Source: Allolobophora icterica (Eukaryota; Annelida; Clitellata; Crassiclitellata; Lumbricidae). From it: a stretch of DNA of 64,000 nt. A program made the translations under genes and the position numbers. The notes under the pieces were generated by a model that saw only the letters and a program-made list of their open reading frames with translations, was not told the origin of the DNA and searched no databases. Below are positions 41,001-56,000 of the stretch, one piece after another. The stretch covers positions 29,269,283-29,333,282 of the forward strand of contig OY744608.1 of assembly GCA_963556255.1 (NCBI GenBank), read 5' to 3'. Numbering within the stretch: the stretch's first letter is position 1; every line of letters begins with the position of its first letter.

Positions 41001-44000
41001 GGCATCTTTTCAGATAACCCCCAAAACTGGGCTGAAGCCTAATTTTCCATAAATTTGCTCCCACGTGTCCCTAACATAATTTTTTATTTGCGAAGGATCA
41101 TTCCCACCTCTGGAAAAGATATTGCTAGAATTACAAAACCTCATTAGTTCCAATCTCTTTTAATGTGAAATAAATAACTTAATTCTCATCACAAACATTG
41201 TAGCAGTTTTTAATAAAAAAACTAGAGCTAGACGCACAGAAAAACTCTCACGATCATCACCTTAGAAGAGGCTAATTGTTAGAAATTACCAGACAACAGT
41301 TCTAATGTTACACTGTCATACTGGGAAACCATGAACATTTCGTATTACCATCTTTGCTGCCGTCAGCCAAAAACCTCTCCTGCTTCAGCTTGAGTACACG
41401 TGATTGCTTATTCACCTTCTGCTCCACCTGCAATTAATTATTTACACATCACTCAAATTACGTATCTTACTGTAACAGTCCAAGCCACAAAAATGCATGT
41501 TACCTCAGGAAAAATATGTTTCCTCACAAAAAGAGACAGCAATCACAAGTGACGTTGAAACCAAAATCATGTTCAATGGTTATAACTATTTATTTTATAA
41601 ATGAAGACTTCATCACTGTTAGACAATTAAATAGACTGGAAAAAATCAACCCAGACTGACAGGTAGGGCGCAAGATGGACAAGAATGCAAAGATTATAAA
41701 TAGGGAATATACTAAATGGCTGTGTAGAGAATAAAGAGACAAAGATGTGGGCCAAGAGACGCACTCTACTGGATGTTTAATGTTGCAATATACAGTCATG
41801 ACCTCAACAGAATAAAGAAACTGAATCACTATCAATGAGAAAGTTACACAGGTCTTGACAAAAGTAAGTTATTTGAAATATAACTTTCAACAAAATTATT
41901 GTTTCTTGTAGTCTTGAATGAGCTTATTATCATTGATGATACCTTTATGACTGGAAATCCCATCTTATTTGTCCAGGTGCTCATAATGGCCTTGATTGGT
42001 TTTCCACTGGCTTCACCAAGAGCTGCCCACAGATCTTCGGTGAAAGTGTTTTTGTACTCATGACGGAACAGGTACAGATGCATACCCTTTCGAAAATCCT
42101 GTTTGAAATCGCAATGACAACATTTGCAGTGCAAGCCACTCAACCCATTACAGTGTGGTCCAATATAATATAATGCAAATTTGGTTATAATGTGGTCATG
42201 GCACTGACTCCAGAATTTTTAACAAGTGGCATAAGAAATCTGTGCAAGATGACAAACAGCAAAGAGCCAGAGTGCAGCACGCATCCTGTTGAGTTTTTGA
42301 TAACAACAAACTGGGTGTATATTTTGGTGTCAAATATATTTTAATTGAAGATCTGTACCTAACCAAAAAGGCCTGTTTTATTAATTTGTAATATAAATTC
42401 GCCATGCATGCCACACATTCATATTAAAAAGTCAAATCAATAACATATGTGGGGCGTGGTGGCTCAGTGGTAAGTTCGGTGCCTTGTGACCTGAGGGCTG
42501 CAGGTTCGAATCCCACTATCCGCTGCGTACGGACCTTGGACAAGTCCTTCACTCGCGATTGCTCGTGGCGCTTCGGCGTGAAAACTCCGACACAGTATCA
42601 ATGCTGTAGTCGGGAGCATCTCTGAGTAGTAGTAGACTTGAGGAGGCGCTATAGAAATATCCGAAATAAATAAATAAATAAAAAATATATCCAGTCACAT
42701 AATTTGGCCGTCATGTGGCTCACTCAAATGTCCCTGTATAGCTAAAATATATCCAGTCACATAATTTGGCCGTCATGTGGCTGTCCCTGTATAGCTACAC
42801 CTAGCGCAATTTAAGTGGTCATTTTGATTTGGCTGCTTTTAATATATTGGGATGTTTTCAAGGGAATTCCAGGAAGTAATCTAGCTCAAAATTATACCTA
42901 ATGACATGAATGATGCCACATCTAAAATTACATCGACTGTAAATCGATAGATAGCTAGGATATGGCAAGACCTGCATAGTACCATTCACTTCTGTCCGGT
43001 TGTCTACCAGGACTACCATTTACTACCATGCCGTCGTTAATGATTAAGAGCTTTGAACAGAGAAATTAAAAGACAAAAACCTCATCTCCAATGTAGTCGT
43101 GCAACATACGAATGACCGAAGCACCTTTGCTGTATGAGATGACGTCAAATATTTCATCAACTTCTGAAGGATGACCAACAGGAACCTTAAGAAAAAGTTT
43201 TTTATGTTTAACTACTAAAACAAAAAGTAGCTTGACTGTTCTTTATACCATATTTTGCAAACCACTGTATCTGTCTCTTTCCTGGCAAAATCCTGATTTA
43301 AATTCATTATAGTGAAACACCTTTAACACGTGCACCAATAACACACAAGTCTGGTTTACACAAGGTGCCACCATGCCTCCCAGTGAGATTAACGCATGGG
43401 CATAAAATAACACACGGTAGTTCAATGAAAATGATAGCATTAATAAAGTGACCAATGATGTTGAGAATGCTGTTGAAAACTGCCGCTGAATTTCACGTAC
43501 CTGTACAGATGCTTGCAATGCGGCACAGATGCTAACTCAATTCTCGAAGAACAAGGTGCCTAGTAAATTGAGATTATTTCAACTAGGGCTGTTGCATCAC
43601 TCCCACACAGGGGAATGGGGGGGGGAGGGGGAATAGGACCCAAAGAAAAGGAGGAAACCAGCCTTTGATGACCTCCTCTCCAATAGTACACCAGAATTCC
43701 TTGGCAAACCTCGACGCACATAACATATGGTTCATACGGTGTACCTCCCATTGGCCGCATGTTAATGGTGTTTCACTGTACTTGTACAAGAAAATGTCTA
43801 TCTGGTCACTGAGAATCTAAAAAATGTCTACCCTAAGTGAGTAATAACCCAAAAATGGTATTTTCCAGAGGCAAGTTGCACTTTTAAAACAGGATCAACC
43901 ACTGCCTATTGTTAAAAAACAATACTTCTAACAAAAAAATACAGTTCATCTGCAGCAAAAAACCAGCATAATTAAGGAGCCAACCTCAATTGGATGACTG

Positions 44001-47000
44001 TTCTTAAGTGCATCCAGTTCAAGAGCCCGTGCGAAATCATAGGAAGCAAACTGCGTCCAGATGTCAAAGTCCGGGAAGCAATGATCCACACACAGGTATT
44101 CAATCCAAGAGGCAAATCCTTCATTTAGCCACAGATGAGTCCACCATTCCTAGAAAATATCAACATCAAATATCAGCATCAAACCAATCACTTGATTCAC
44201 TTCACATCAACAGTGGTCAGTGATTTAAACATACGATCACCTGACTTTTACCTAATTAATAATAAAAAATAATGAGATTGTGGGGATGACTAGATAAGCT
44301 GTCAGCTTCTTCTCCTAGTGAATCGTCTGTTGCATCAGTATCAAGACTGTATGGTTCAGGTACGCTTTCTTCATTTAAGTTGTTCGATATTTTCTTTAAT
44401 ATTGTTTACACTCCAGTCTCTGTAATTGTATACAATTCAAACTAATAAACTTAAAACTCAAGATCAGACTTTACATTTTAACCTGCATAACTTGTGCATT
44501 AACTATAAATCACAGCTGAAAAACAAGTTTTTGAACCATTAATAATAAAAATAATTAGGGTTGTTAATATCGGTTTTTTTGATTATCGATTTTATAAATC
44601 CGATATTAAACCGATAATCGCTTTTTTGGCCTTCATAGAAATATACTATAAATTATAATAAAATGCAAGTTACTTAATGCATTACGTACCGTAACGTACC
44701 TACTTGTAAGCAACGCAGTTTCGACACTGATTTGTTTATTTTCTACTTAGAGAGTTAAATGTCCCGCTATTAACTATTAACTAGCTATAATGCCTTTTTA
44801 ACGACCGCTCGACTAAGCTATTAGTAGTATTGACGTCAATTAAACACCTTATGTATTCATTAACAAACGCGCTATCGGGGTCCCTAATAGTAATGAGATC
44901 CATCCCTACCATTGAGGTATATAATAAGCACTACAGACCGAAATTCAAGGGACTATATATACAAGAGGTTACACATTGACACCAATAAGCCTAGTTAAAT
45001 GGAAGGTTTACTTATGCATCAATGACGCTATATTACGGCGAGACCTCTTGTACGAATAATCACTAATTTCGAATACCGCGAGGTTGCACAATTAGGGATC
45101 ACAATAGCTTAAGTTTGCCAACAAATTAAACAATTTAATGTTTTTCTGGTACTTTTTGTAATTTTTCACTACGAAAATGATAAAAACTAAATAAATTCGA
45201 TAATCGTTTGTGAATAATAAAAACCGATAATCGTTTTCAAAAACGATAATCGGAATTCCGATTTCCGTTTAACATCCCTAAAAATAATAATCTATAATCA
45301 TTACAGAACCAAACCTGTTATTGAAAAAATATGAAAAGTATTTGTTATTAGCTTGAACAGCCAGAGAGCAAAATGACAAAACTTGCCATTGTCACAAGAT
45401 TTCCAAACCACTGATGAGCAATCTCATGTCCCACAACAAGAGCAACATCCTGCTTCGTACTAGCAGAAGAGTTAGCCTCATCAATGAGCAGCCTGGCCTC
45501 ACGGTATGTTACCAGACCCCAGTTCTCCATGGCACCTACAGTCAACACAGAAACAGACGTGCTACCTTCAATAAATCATTATGCACAAAATAAGCTGTTC
45601 TTACAAATGATCAATGGAATTACTATGAATTATGGACCTGTGTCTCAAAATGAAAATTTTACTGCCAATATGAAAAAGTAGCCACCAGAACGAAGGAATT
45701 TCAACTTAATAGAACTATATATGGACTCATTAACACAAAATCATCAGAGGACAAGCGTTATCAGACAGCATGTGAATCGGGTTACGTGTACAAAGGAACT
45801 AAACATTCAGATAATAATGATGAAATATAATGAGGATATAATAGTGAAATAGCCCAAAACACAGCACAGCGACCGCCGACACACTGTTTCCCATGCTCAT
45901 GGAACAGTTGGCAAAGTCCCCACATGTGCCAATGAAGGGCAACACAACATCAATCGGGCCACTGGCACAGTTTCCCACACTTGTCCAGCTGCTGATGAGT
46001 TCCCCACGTGTGCCAACCAATTGCACCACTGAAAATGTAGTCTATGCATTAGAGGCAAACCTGTACTATGGTGAAATATGAGCTAGAGCCTAGTGCCCCC
46101 ATTTAAATGGGCAAGGGTTTGCATCCAGTACCAGCAGAAGACTGGATTTCTTCCAACTCCAGGGTTCCAAGAGAGCATGGTGATTCCCTACATGGGGGCG
46201 ACGTTATACTAACCTTACAGAGCACATACAAGTGACTTAATTAACATGAAATTCATGTAAAGGTCAATATGCCGTGCCACACTGCAGTTCTAGTATTGCG
46301 CATTAACTAATGCAGTGTCTCAAGTTGATAGCTTTAGGGGACATAACACCACTTCATGTTAAGCAGAACAGCGCATTATCAAGGAGCGCAATAACAAGTC
46401 CAGAACGTACAATCGTACATCTCTTATATAATTACACAGATCCGTGTGTCCTTCGATAAACGCTAATGGAATGTATGGAATGTGCATTGGGCTTGCTGAT
46501 GCACGCACAAGGGCTGTCTGGAATATGCTCATGTGCACGGGCTATTATCGGGCGAGCCCCTGGCAGGCGCAAGGCCGAAGAAGGGACACGGGCTGCACTG
46601 TGGAATGAAACTCAAGCTGTCTAAGGCCTGCATCGGGCAAATGCACGCACAATGGCCCTGCTAACGCACGTGACCAGCTTTATGTTGCATTGTTGTGTTC
46701 CAGAAACAGAGACAACCCATCATATATCACAGGCAAATCCTCTAGTATAAATAATAATTCTCATTTCATTAAAAATCACCACAAAGTCATGACATGGATA
46801 ATTTAAAACCAATTCTACCATTGTCATATAGGATGTATCCTAGTGAACTATCCTACTAAACATAGAATATCAGCTGGTCTTCGATACTTTTGATAAAAGC
46901 CATCATTAGTTTCAATGATACAGACTAAGTCAAAAGCAATTAAAACTTCTAGTTGTCCATGCCACAACTAGTAAAGCATTCAATCAGAGACAGTGGATGT

Positions 47001-50000
47001 ACCTGCAGCAAAGTCTGATATGGCAATGAGATCCATTTTCGGAAGAGGATATGCTATATTGAAGTATGTTTTGTAGAAAGGCAATGTCTTTACTGCCACC
47101 TAGTGCAAAAATATACAGTTTGTTAAATAAACTACAAAAACTGAAATTTCACAACTTCAAACCCCACTCAAAAAGCAAAAACCAAAACTACACAGGAGAA
47201 AAAGCCTAAAACAATATCCCACTGTGTACGGTTATAACTTAATAAAGACATTTGAAAGCAACAGCAAACACAAACTCACATTCTCTGATTTCTGTGCTTA
47301 AAACAACTCGCTGCACAACAGCCAGTCATAACTTATACATTTCTTTATTCTTCACTAAGCTAATGAATGTTACCAGGCTTTGCATCCTTAATTGATCACA
47401 GACCTCAAGAGCAAACTGTCCCTGTTCCTTCTTTCCCAGCGGAGTGTAGACGCGAACAACTACGCCATCAGAATCTTTGCCTTCGATGTAATCATACTCG
47501 CCAACAATGTATGCAACGAGGTAGGTTGACATGATAGGAGTACGTGCAAACTTTACAACCTTCCATAATGGATCGCTTTCAAGGTCATGCTCCTCTTTAA
47601 CAGGCTATAAATAGCAAAAAATACTCCGACCTGAATCACCAGCTACCCTTCTGGCCTTACAAGCCAGATGATAATATGATAATGTGTCTTTTAAACTACA
47701 ACTACAGTTTGAAGCCCGGTTCTGGTGTATGAAATGAAATTCACATTTCGATCTTCAACCATGCAACCTGTTAAGAAAGGTTGTCTTGTTGCTGGACTGA
47801 TGCAGAGTTTACGCTTCAGTTATAACATCTTCTAGCCCCAGGGCTATTGCTAACAGAAGCCAGCAATAAAAATCCATACCACATCTTCCCATACTACACC
47901 TTACCATAATATCTGAACAAAATTGAAGTTATGCTATAGATGTAAGCAAAGAAAATCATCTCTATTTAATTTAATTTAATTCTTTACACTACTTTCGAGT
48001 TCTTCTCTCCTTTTCCTCCACAAGGCTAAATCAGCCGAGAACGGTTCGTCTGTACTTCATATACCCATGGGTCATTCAACAGAATTCTCTGTCACTGATG
48101 GTCTACATGCAAATTAGAGACCATTCAGATTGTTCCTATTGCAGCAGTGATTGGCATTTGTGTTTTCACAGCTCAAAGAATGGCATAATTAATAAAATAT
48201 ATTTTCCATCTGAGCTTTTGCATGCTGGTGGATGAGGTTTTTGAATGTCACTATAACCACTGGACACAAGAAGACTCATTCATTAATTTTTTGGGGTGGA
48301 TGTTCACTTGAAATTTTTTTTTCAGCAAAGCACGTGTCCTGTACATTATTTAACAGTTGTTTAAATTTTGTGCCTCTATTTCTTCCAAACTGCAGTTTGC
48401 AGTCATGTCCCAGAAAAGTTTGTCATTGGTGGTATCCTTGAAACCGACTTGTTGTGCGGTGCAAAACCAACCTAAATTATAATTTTGTTGTAAGTGTATT
48501 TGATAGGTGTCGCTTTTCATTTTTCACAAAGGAACCTTTTCCATTTGACATGGAGCAGTTTCATAATCTCATGCACACAGCTGATTATTTCTACACCAAA
48601 AACTGTACATTTTGGTCACATTTCTATGTTAGCCTCATGGGTAACACCAATTATGGGTAACACCAATTATGGGTAACACCACAATGGATAACACCAATAA
48701 CCAACATTGCTGCAGATGCTTAATTTTCTTTACGTAACCATATAAATTTTCATTGAAACTGCGTTCAGTCATTAACAAAAGTTTAATTTTTATAATGAAA
48801 TCTAGATTTTTTATCCAACAAGTTTCAAACTCCAAATGGGACATTTCTATAGAATGATCCCTATACCCTACTTTGAACACTTTCTGTTCTTTGACATTTA
48901 ACATTCTTTAGGCTCACATAGTGACTGTCTCTAATTAGTTCTCTTAAAGCGGCACTATACAAATTTCCACTTACAATTAAAACCCTGATCATTGTGAAAA
49001 TCATGCCGTATTTTTTTGTGCACAACAAATCGCAAGTAACTATGACCTACCAACGATGAACAACTACATACCATATTTGACAAGGCAACGCGATTCTTTG
49101 GAACAACAAGAGTGATGTCAAATGTCGCTTTAATGGCTGGCTCATCCCAACATGGAAATGAAAGGCGAGCATCAGTGGGCTAAAGTCAAAATGCAAAAAT
49201 TTTAAAAATAGTAACACAAAAACTTTAAACGTACCTTGCTATTTACAGAGCTGAACAAATAGCTAAGTACATTATACTACATAAACAAATTTATAGACCT
49301 TCAAGCAAATAGATTTGGGTTAATTGTTCTACATATTTATTAGACAATACTTATGTCACGGCAGCTGGTTCCCAATTTCACTCCCTCAGATATCAACAAG
49401 TAGTTACACCATTAAAAACCACTAGCAATGTCTTAGTCATGCTAAGTAATCACATTTGTATCAGTAGACTTTTTTGGTTACTTTCACCAAAATATTAATC
49501 AGCCATAGTAGTTAGTTATCCAGATGTTGAAAGCCAATGAGAAATAGTGAGACCATTTTAAAGGAAGCTAGATAGGCAATTGAAACAAAGCATGGGCACC
49601 ACAAATATGTTGCACTGTTCACATTTTAGGACTGACACAGTGGTTGAGTGGGAATAAGAGTTCGAGCACTGGAGAAACACTGATAGTTGGTTCCATTATG
49701 GGCAGCAATATAAAATGCAAGAGAGCGCATGAGAGTGCTGCATCCTGGCTCAGTCAGACGACCCATACCGAAGATCGCAGGCTTCAGGGACAAATGTAAG
49801 AAAATACTAATGGTTGAAGGTGGGTAGGAGTGCTCATTGTAAGGACTTTGTAGGTCAGACAGACCAGTTTAAACCTTATTCAGAATTCTACAGGAAGCTA
49901 ATGCAGCTGACCAAGCAGGGTTAAGAAGTTTGTATACCAAAATGCAAGCAGCACCATGCTAGCCAGAGAATTGTTGATGTGTTGAAGCCTATTCACTTCA

Positions 50001-53000
50001 AGAACTGAGATACCTGCAAAAACTGAGTTGGAATAATCGAGGCAAGGCAGACAAGAGAGCAGACTATTATGGCCTGTGACATGAGTCTTGCAGGAGCAGA
50101 CCTCATGTAACATATTGCCCTGATATGACAGACACCAATTTGCAAAGACTCAAAGATCAATTATGGAGGTTCAAATGTGAGATTACTGTCAAAGTCTCCC
50201 ATGTGTTGTGACAGTTTTTGATACAAGAACAGAAGTACGAGGAAGTTGATGCTGGAATAAGAAGGGAAAAAAGCCAGGCATTGATGTAAGCCAAACGTGA
50301 TTGCCTCAGATGTCATGTTGAATTCCCAACAGGTCAAGGACACCAAAAGTTAGACTATGGTCGTAAGCAAGTTTTAACAGATACGAGTCCTACTCTGTTG
50401 AAAAATTGTCAGAACTGGGCAGCGAATTCCAAAGCTTCGGCGAAGCCACCAAGAATGCCCAAGAACCCAACTTCATTATTGCTAATGGTGCACAACAAGT
50501 CAAAGTGTCCATTGATCGAGTGCAGCAGTTACTAGTATGTGAGCTGAGCAAGGAGCAGATATAACTAAAATGTAGCACTTCCAGAAAATAAGAGAGCTTT
50601 AAACTGAATTCTTTGCTCAATGGGCAGCCACTGTCATGAATGCAATATTGGAGTAACATGCTTGGTCCAACTACAATAGCCTGGTTTTCGTGCTACTCCA
50701 ATGCGCTGACCAGGAAGAACTTTATTTTGCGAATGCTCTACTTATGAACATGCCTTTCTGGGTCTGGCTGATGTTTCGTAGACGTTAGTAACCATTCTTT
50801 TATGTTTCATCACCTTGTCACCTTGTGCTGTCAACTCCTGGAGCTCTAGCGATCGTCATGATACACCTTTTCCATTGCTTCCTGTTCGAAGTCAGGTCCC
50901 TTAGTTCTTCCAAATTCATGCACATGCTAATTGTATAACATGTTTGTTAGCCGCTGTGCGTTTGCAGGCGGATCATTAAAGTACATACTTACTTACTTAC
51001 TTCCAGTAGATTACAATTCTAGACTGATTTCACTTGAAGTGACCCTCAATTGTGCATCAACTCCTTGTGCATTGAGGTAATGGTTCTAAGAAAGTCATCA
51101 GACAAGATAAGATGTTAGGATTTAATTGGAATTTCATAGGATTCATGTTTACCTCAAACTGGGTCACAGCACCATACTGTTCTTTGCCATCTGATGTTTG
51201 GTATTTGCTCCTGTAGAAGCCTTTCATCTTGTCATTCAACACACCAGCAAATGACAGCGACAGTTTGCCTTTACCAACCTAGAAGATGCCATATAATATA
51301 ACAATAGATTACCCACAACGTAACAATGTCTGGTGTCTGCAACAAAGTTGTTTGGCACAAAAGTAGTTCATGGACTGTTTGTTTCCAGCACATTGAATTT
51401 CATAGATCTAGTCAAGTCCTGTTGAGCCTTGCAACCCTGTCTCGGGTTTGGCCAAGCGTAGATTCATCTGCACTATGACTCATGGTTAGCCCATCCCTTC
51501 ACAGTGCAATTCCATGCCTCCCAGCAGCATCACCTTGTCACCTTGTGCTGTCAGCTCGTGGAGCTCTAGCGACCGTCCTGGTGAACACACTCCACCATCT
51601 CCTATTCGATGACAAGTCTCTCAATTCCGCCAAATTCATGCCAGTTACATCTTGTATCTCATCCATCCATCTCCTCCTTGGGCGACCCAGTCTTCTCCTC
51701 CCCTCACCGCACGCCAGCATCATTTCCTTCTCCAGACCATCAGATCGCATAACATGTCCAAAGAACCTTAGCTTCATTCTTGTCGCAGTTTGTTTTAACG
51801 ACTCTTCATTCTCAACTCCAATCTCCTCTCGTATTGATTCGTTCGTTCTTTTCTCAGTCCAAGATATTCTCAGCATCTTCCTCCATATCCACATTTCACA
51901 AGCGTTAACCTTATTTTCCATGTTCTTTGTCATTGTCCACGTCTCGCAACCGTACAGTACCGTAGGAAAGATTAGTGCTCTCACGAGCCTTTTTTTGGTT
52001 TCTATGCTCACATGTTTGTCTTTCCATATCTTTTCCAGTCCGGTCATTGCAGCTTTCCCTATAGCAATCCTTCGTTTTATTTCTGGATCACACTTTCCCT
52101 CCTTTCCAACCAGTGATCCTAGGAATGTGAAGCTTTCTACCACCTCTATTTCCTCTCCGTCTATCTCAAAACTATCCCAATCTGCTGTTGTCATGACCTT
52201 TGTCTTCTTTATGTTGAAGTATAAACCAGCTTTTTCACTTTCTCTCCTGACCCTTCTTATCAGTTCTGCCAAATCCTCTTTTCTTTTTGCCATTAATGTT
52301 GTGTCATCCGCGTATCTAAGGTTATTCAGTGTCTTTCCAGCAATTTTTACTCCCTCAATTGCCCCCTCCAGTTCTGCCTTTCTCATTATTCTTTCAGCAT
52401 ATAGATTAAACAGGAATGGAGACAAGATGCATCCCTGCCTCACTCCTTTCTTGATTCTGAAATTGTCAGTGTCTCCGTATTCTGTTCTTATCACCGCTAT
52501 CTGGTCTTCATATAAACCCTTTAGTAACATTATCAGGTGTTTCGGAATTCCCATTTCAAGCAGGGTTTTCCACATTAAATCATGGTTAATGCAGTCGAAT
52601 GCCTTGCTATAGTCAATGAAACAGATGTGAACCTCCTGTCCATACTCCCTTTGTCTCTCCATTATCCACCTCATGTTGGCTATATGGTCTCGAGTTCCAC
52701 GAGATTTCCTAAACCCTGCCTGGTTCACCGGAAGTTCTCTTTCAATTGTGCCTTCCATTCTTTTGTGAATTATTTTCAGTAATATTTTACTAGTGTGTGA
52801 TATCATTGCTATCGTCCTATAATTTTCACACTCCCTCGCATCTCCTTTCTTGAATATAGGTATAAAGATCGACTTCTTCCAGTCCTCCGGCCATTCTCCA
52901 GTTGCCCATATTTGATTGCACAATTTTGTTATTGTTTTTATCATCGCATCATCCCCTGCTTTTATCAGTTCTATAGGTATCCCATCTTGACCGGGTGCCT

Positions 53001-56000
53001 TATTGTCCTTGAGTTGTCTGATTGCCCATTCTACCTCCGCTTCCATGACCTCCGGTTCCTTTTCATACTCTGTTACGTCAATTTGTTCTTTTTTGACTCG
53101 TTTGTCTTCCCTATACAACTCCTCCGTGTATTCTCTCCATCTATGCTTTATCCCTTCTTCATCGCAGATTACATTTCCATCTCCTGCCTTCATTGAGCCC
53201 ATTCTAGGTGCAAATTTTCCCGTGATTGTCTTTACTTTTGAGAACATTTCCTTGGTTCGTCCCTTCCTTCCCTCGTCTTCCATTTCTCTGCATAATTCGT
53301 TTAGATGTATTTCTTTATCTTTCCGTGCTTGTTTTTGGAAGGCACTGTTCAGTGCCCTTACCTTATCCTTTTCTCCTGCCTTCTTTGCAGCCTTCCTATC
53401 AACCGCCATGCATATGGCTTCTCTCGATAGCCATGTCGTTGTTGTGATTTTCTTCTTCTTTGGAATGTGCTTATCTGCGACTTCGACTATTGTTTTCTTC
53501 ATCCTCTCCCATAGGTTGTTCGAATCCTCTTCCTCTTCTATCTCATCTCTCTCTAGTACTTCAAACCGATTCTTTATTTCCATCCTGTATTCCAGTGTGA
53601 TACCCTTGCAGTCGTATCTGATCAATCGATCTCCTTTCTTTATCTTTTTCAATTTCGTTCTCAGTGTTGCTACCAATAGCTCATGGTCAGTTCCACAGTC
53701 CGCTCCTGGCCTTGTTCTCACATCTCTTATTGTGCTTTTCCATCTTTTGTTTATCAGCAGCATAGGTGAAGATATTAACAAAACTTTTCCCACTAACTGT
53801 CGACTGCAAATTCTACACCTGGAAGCAAAATTGTCTATTTCAACAGACTTACTTACTACATTGAGAAAATCCTGCCCTTACCAGTACTAACCTTGGAACT
53901 GATCTAGTATTGATGTGCCATTTATTCATGCTTTGAGCATTAATATGAAGGTGCAATTTACAAGTCATTGTAGCGGATGAAACTTTCGCAAGTTTTACGA
54001 CAGAGGCTTTAAAAAAAAGCAAACAGCACAGGAAAGTGGCTAACAAATTGACTATACAAATGCTACTCTACAGTTCACCCCAGGTTGATTAAAACAGATA
54101 AATCCTGTTTTTATCATTGGAACCTAGCTTGTGAACGCTTGAAATCTGCAACTCAAAATATTTGGTGAGTATGAGTGAATGTACCACCAACCTTTAGGTC
54201 CTCTGGAAAAGCAAACGTAACTGTCTCATCTTCCTTGGAGTAAGTGATCTCTATCCCATTTACAAAACCTAAACATATCAAAACAGAAAATTATGCAGAA
54301 ACTGCATGACATAACAGCAGTTCACATTGTAGTCAGGTGCACCTCATTTTCCATTGCACCTCATTTGCCATTGCACCTCAGTCATTCACTTGTCTGTCGA
54401 TTAGTTTATCTGTGCATCTATGAGGTGCTGTCTCCCTCTGCATCTTTCAGCCTCTCTCTCTGTCTCCTGACAAGCTTAATTGTTAGTATAACCACATTCA
54501 CACCAAAATTCAATTCACTTCTGTCCTGGACATTCCCTCTCGCTACTGATTTGGCCTCTTCCAGTAATATGGGCTGAAAAGTAATAAACCCTAGCTAGCA
54601 TTTCAACCAATGGATCTGTCCCAGTGGAGTTCATGAGACATGCTACAACATGCAGCTCTTTTCTTAAGCCTCAAAGCTCCATTTACTACTTCAACTATTT
54701 TTTTTATACTGCACACACTTAACTGTGTAAATTGTTTTCAGATAGCCTTGTGCTATTTTGTCCGTGCACTATCTGATGTTCTGCTGGGACTATCTGCTTT
54801 ATATAATTTCACTCTTGCTATTATCAAACTATCATCAAACTCACTTTAAGTACAATACACATTCAGCTTCTATATCCACTGTAGTGCCAACTGTTTTCAA
54901 ATCACATTTGTAACATACTAGTTTTGGTAAAAGAAATTACATATTCCACCTATCTAAACTGATCTAAGCTAGTGATTTCTACAGCACTGTTATCATAATG
55001 CCACAGATACCTACTCTGTCCCTCTCCAGTGAACAGGACATCTTTCACCTTGATCTCAGAACTATTCAAAACGATAGACTTTGTTGACTTTCTCGTCTAA
55101 GAAAATAATAGAAACACGAAATATGTTGTTATTCAAGCAATAAGAAACAAAACTAAATGTATTAGCATCTGCCCATACACTGGAACTTCCTTACAGTGCT
55201 GTCTTTTGACCCATAGCAAGTAGCAAGTATCACCTAAAAATGAGATTATGTCATAATGAGGTAATTTTTAAAGCTAAACAAAATTTGAAATCCTTGTAAC
55301 CAATCATGTTAGACAATAATGTGTGTTTTAAATTAAACATATTATCAGGCAGCTTAAGTATATTATAGGAAACAAGATTTATTCAATATCATAAATATGG
55401 GATACAAAAACTTGCTATGCAAATGGTAAGTCATTTCAGTGAGCAAATACACAACTAACCAAGATACACAGAAATGTCTTTTGCCAATAATGACGTCTCA
55501 GTGCAGACAATTAAAGGTGAATTTTATTATCACTCTGGACCATTCTGGTTCTCATGAAATGAACATTTAGAAACTTCATTCTCTAACCATGCAACCCAAG
55601 ACATTCCACACAGCTGGCATATAGACAATGTAACCTTTTCTGCTTCTCTGTCTTAGTGAACTGATCTTCAGGAAATTGACTTAAGAAACTGACATTAAGT
55701 GTTTTAGAACTTTGTGTCTGTGACAACTGCATGATGACTAAACGAAAATTGATTGATTTATTGATTGATAACCACTTGGTTTTGGTGCACCATCGGTCGA
55801 TGCCTTGTGCATTAGACACTGGCGCAATAGAAGTTAATAAATAATAATTTTTATTTACAGCAGGTATCTCAAGCTGAATAGCTTCAGTAACTTACGGCAA
55901 TATTCGTCAGAACTCACAAGACACTGTTTAGATAGATTCAAGCCAGGCTGATTCAACAACAAGCATACTGGATGCTCTTCATACCTTTTAGTATTCATAC

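Noticed and set aside
45799..46081. Minus- and plus-strand frames of 60-76 codons in NPEPPS intron 7
   Set aside because: Loosely periodic sequence without splice or domain support; NPEPPS exons 7 and 8 join directly.
51482..52612. 376-codon plus-strand frame
   Set aside because: Antisense of the RTE reverse transcriptase; no recognisable protein.
53003..53890. 295-codon plus-strand Ser/Phe-rich frame
   Set aside because: Antisense of the same LINE.
55011..55014. Alternative NPEPPS exon 2 donor GTATCT (exon end 55011)
   Set aside because: Gives the wrong phase for exon 3; the GTAGGT donor with exon end 55015 keeps frame.
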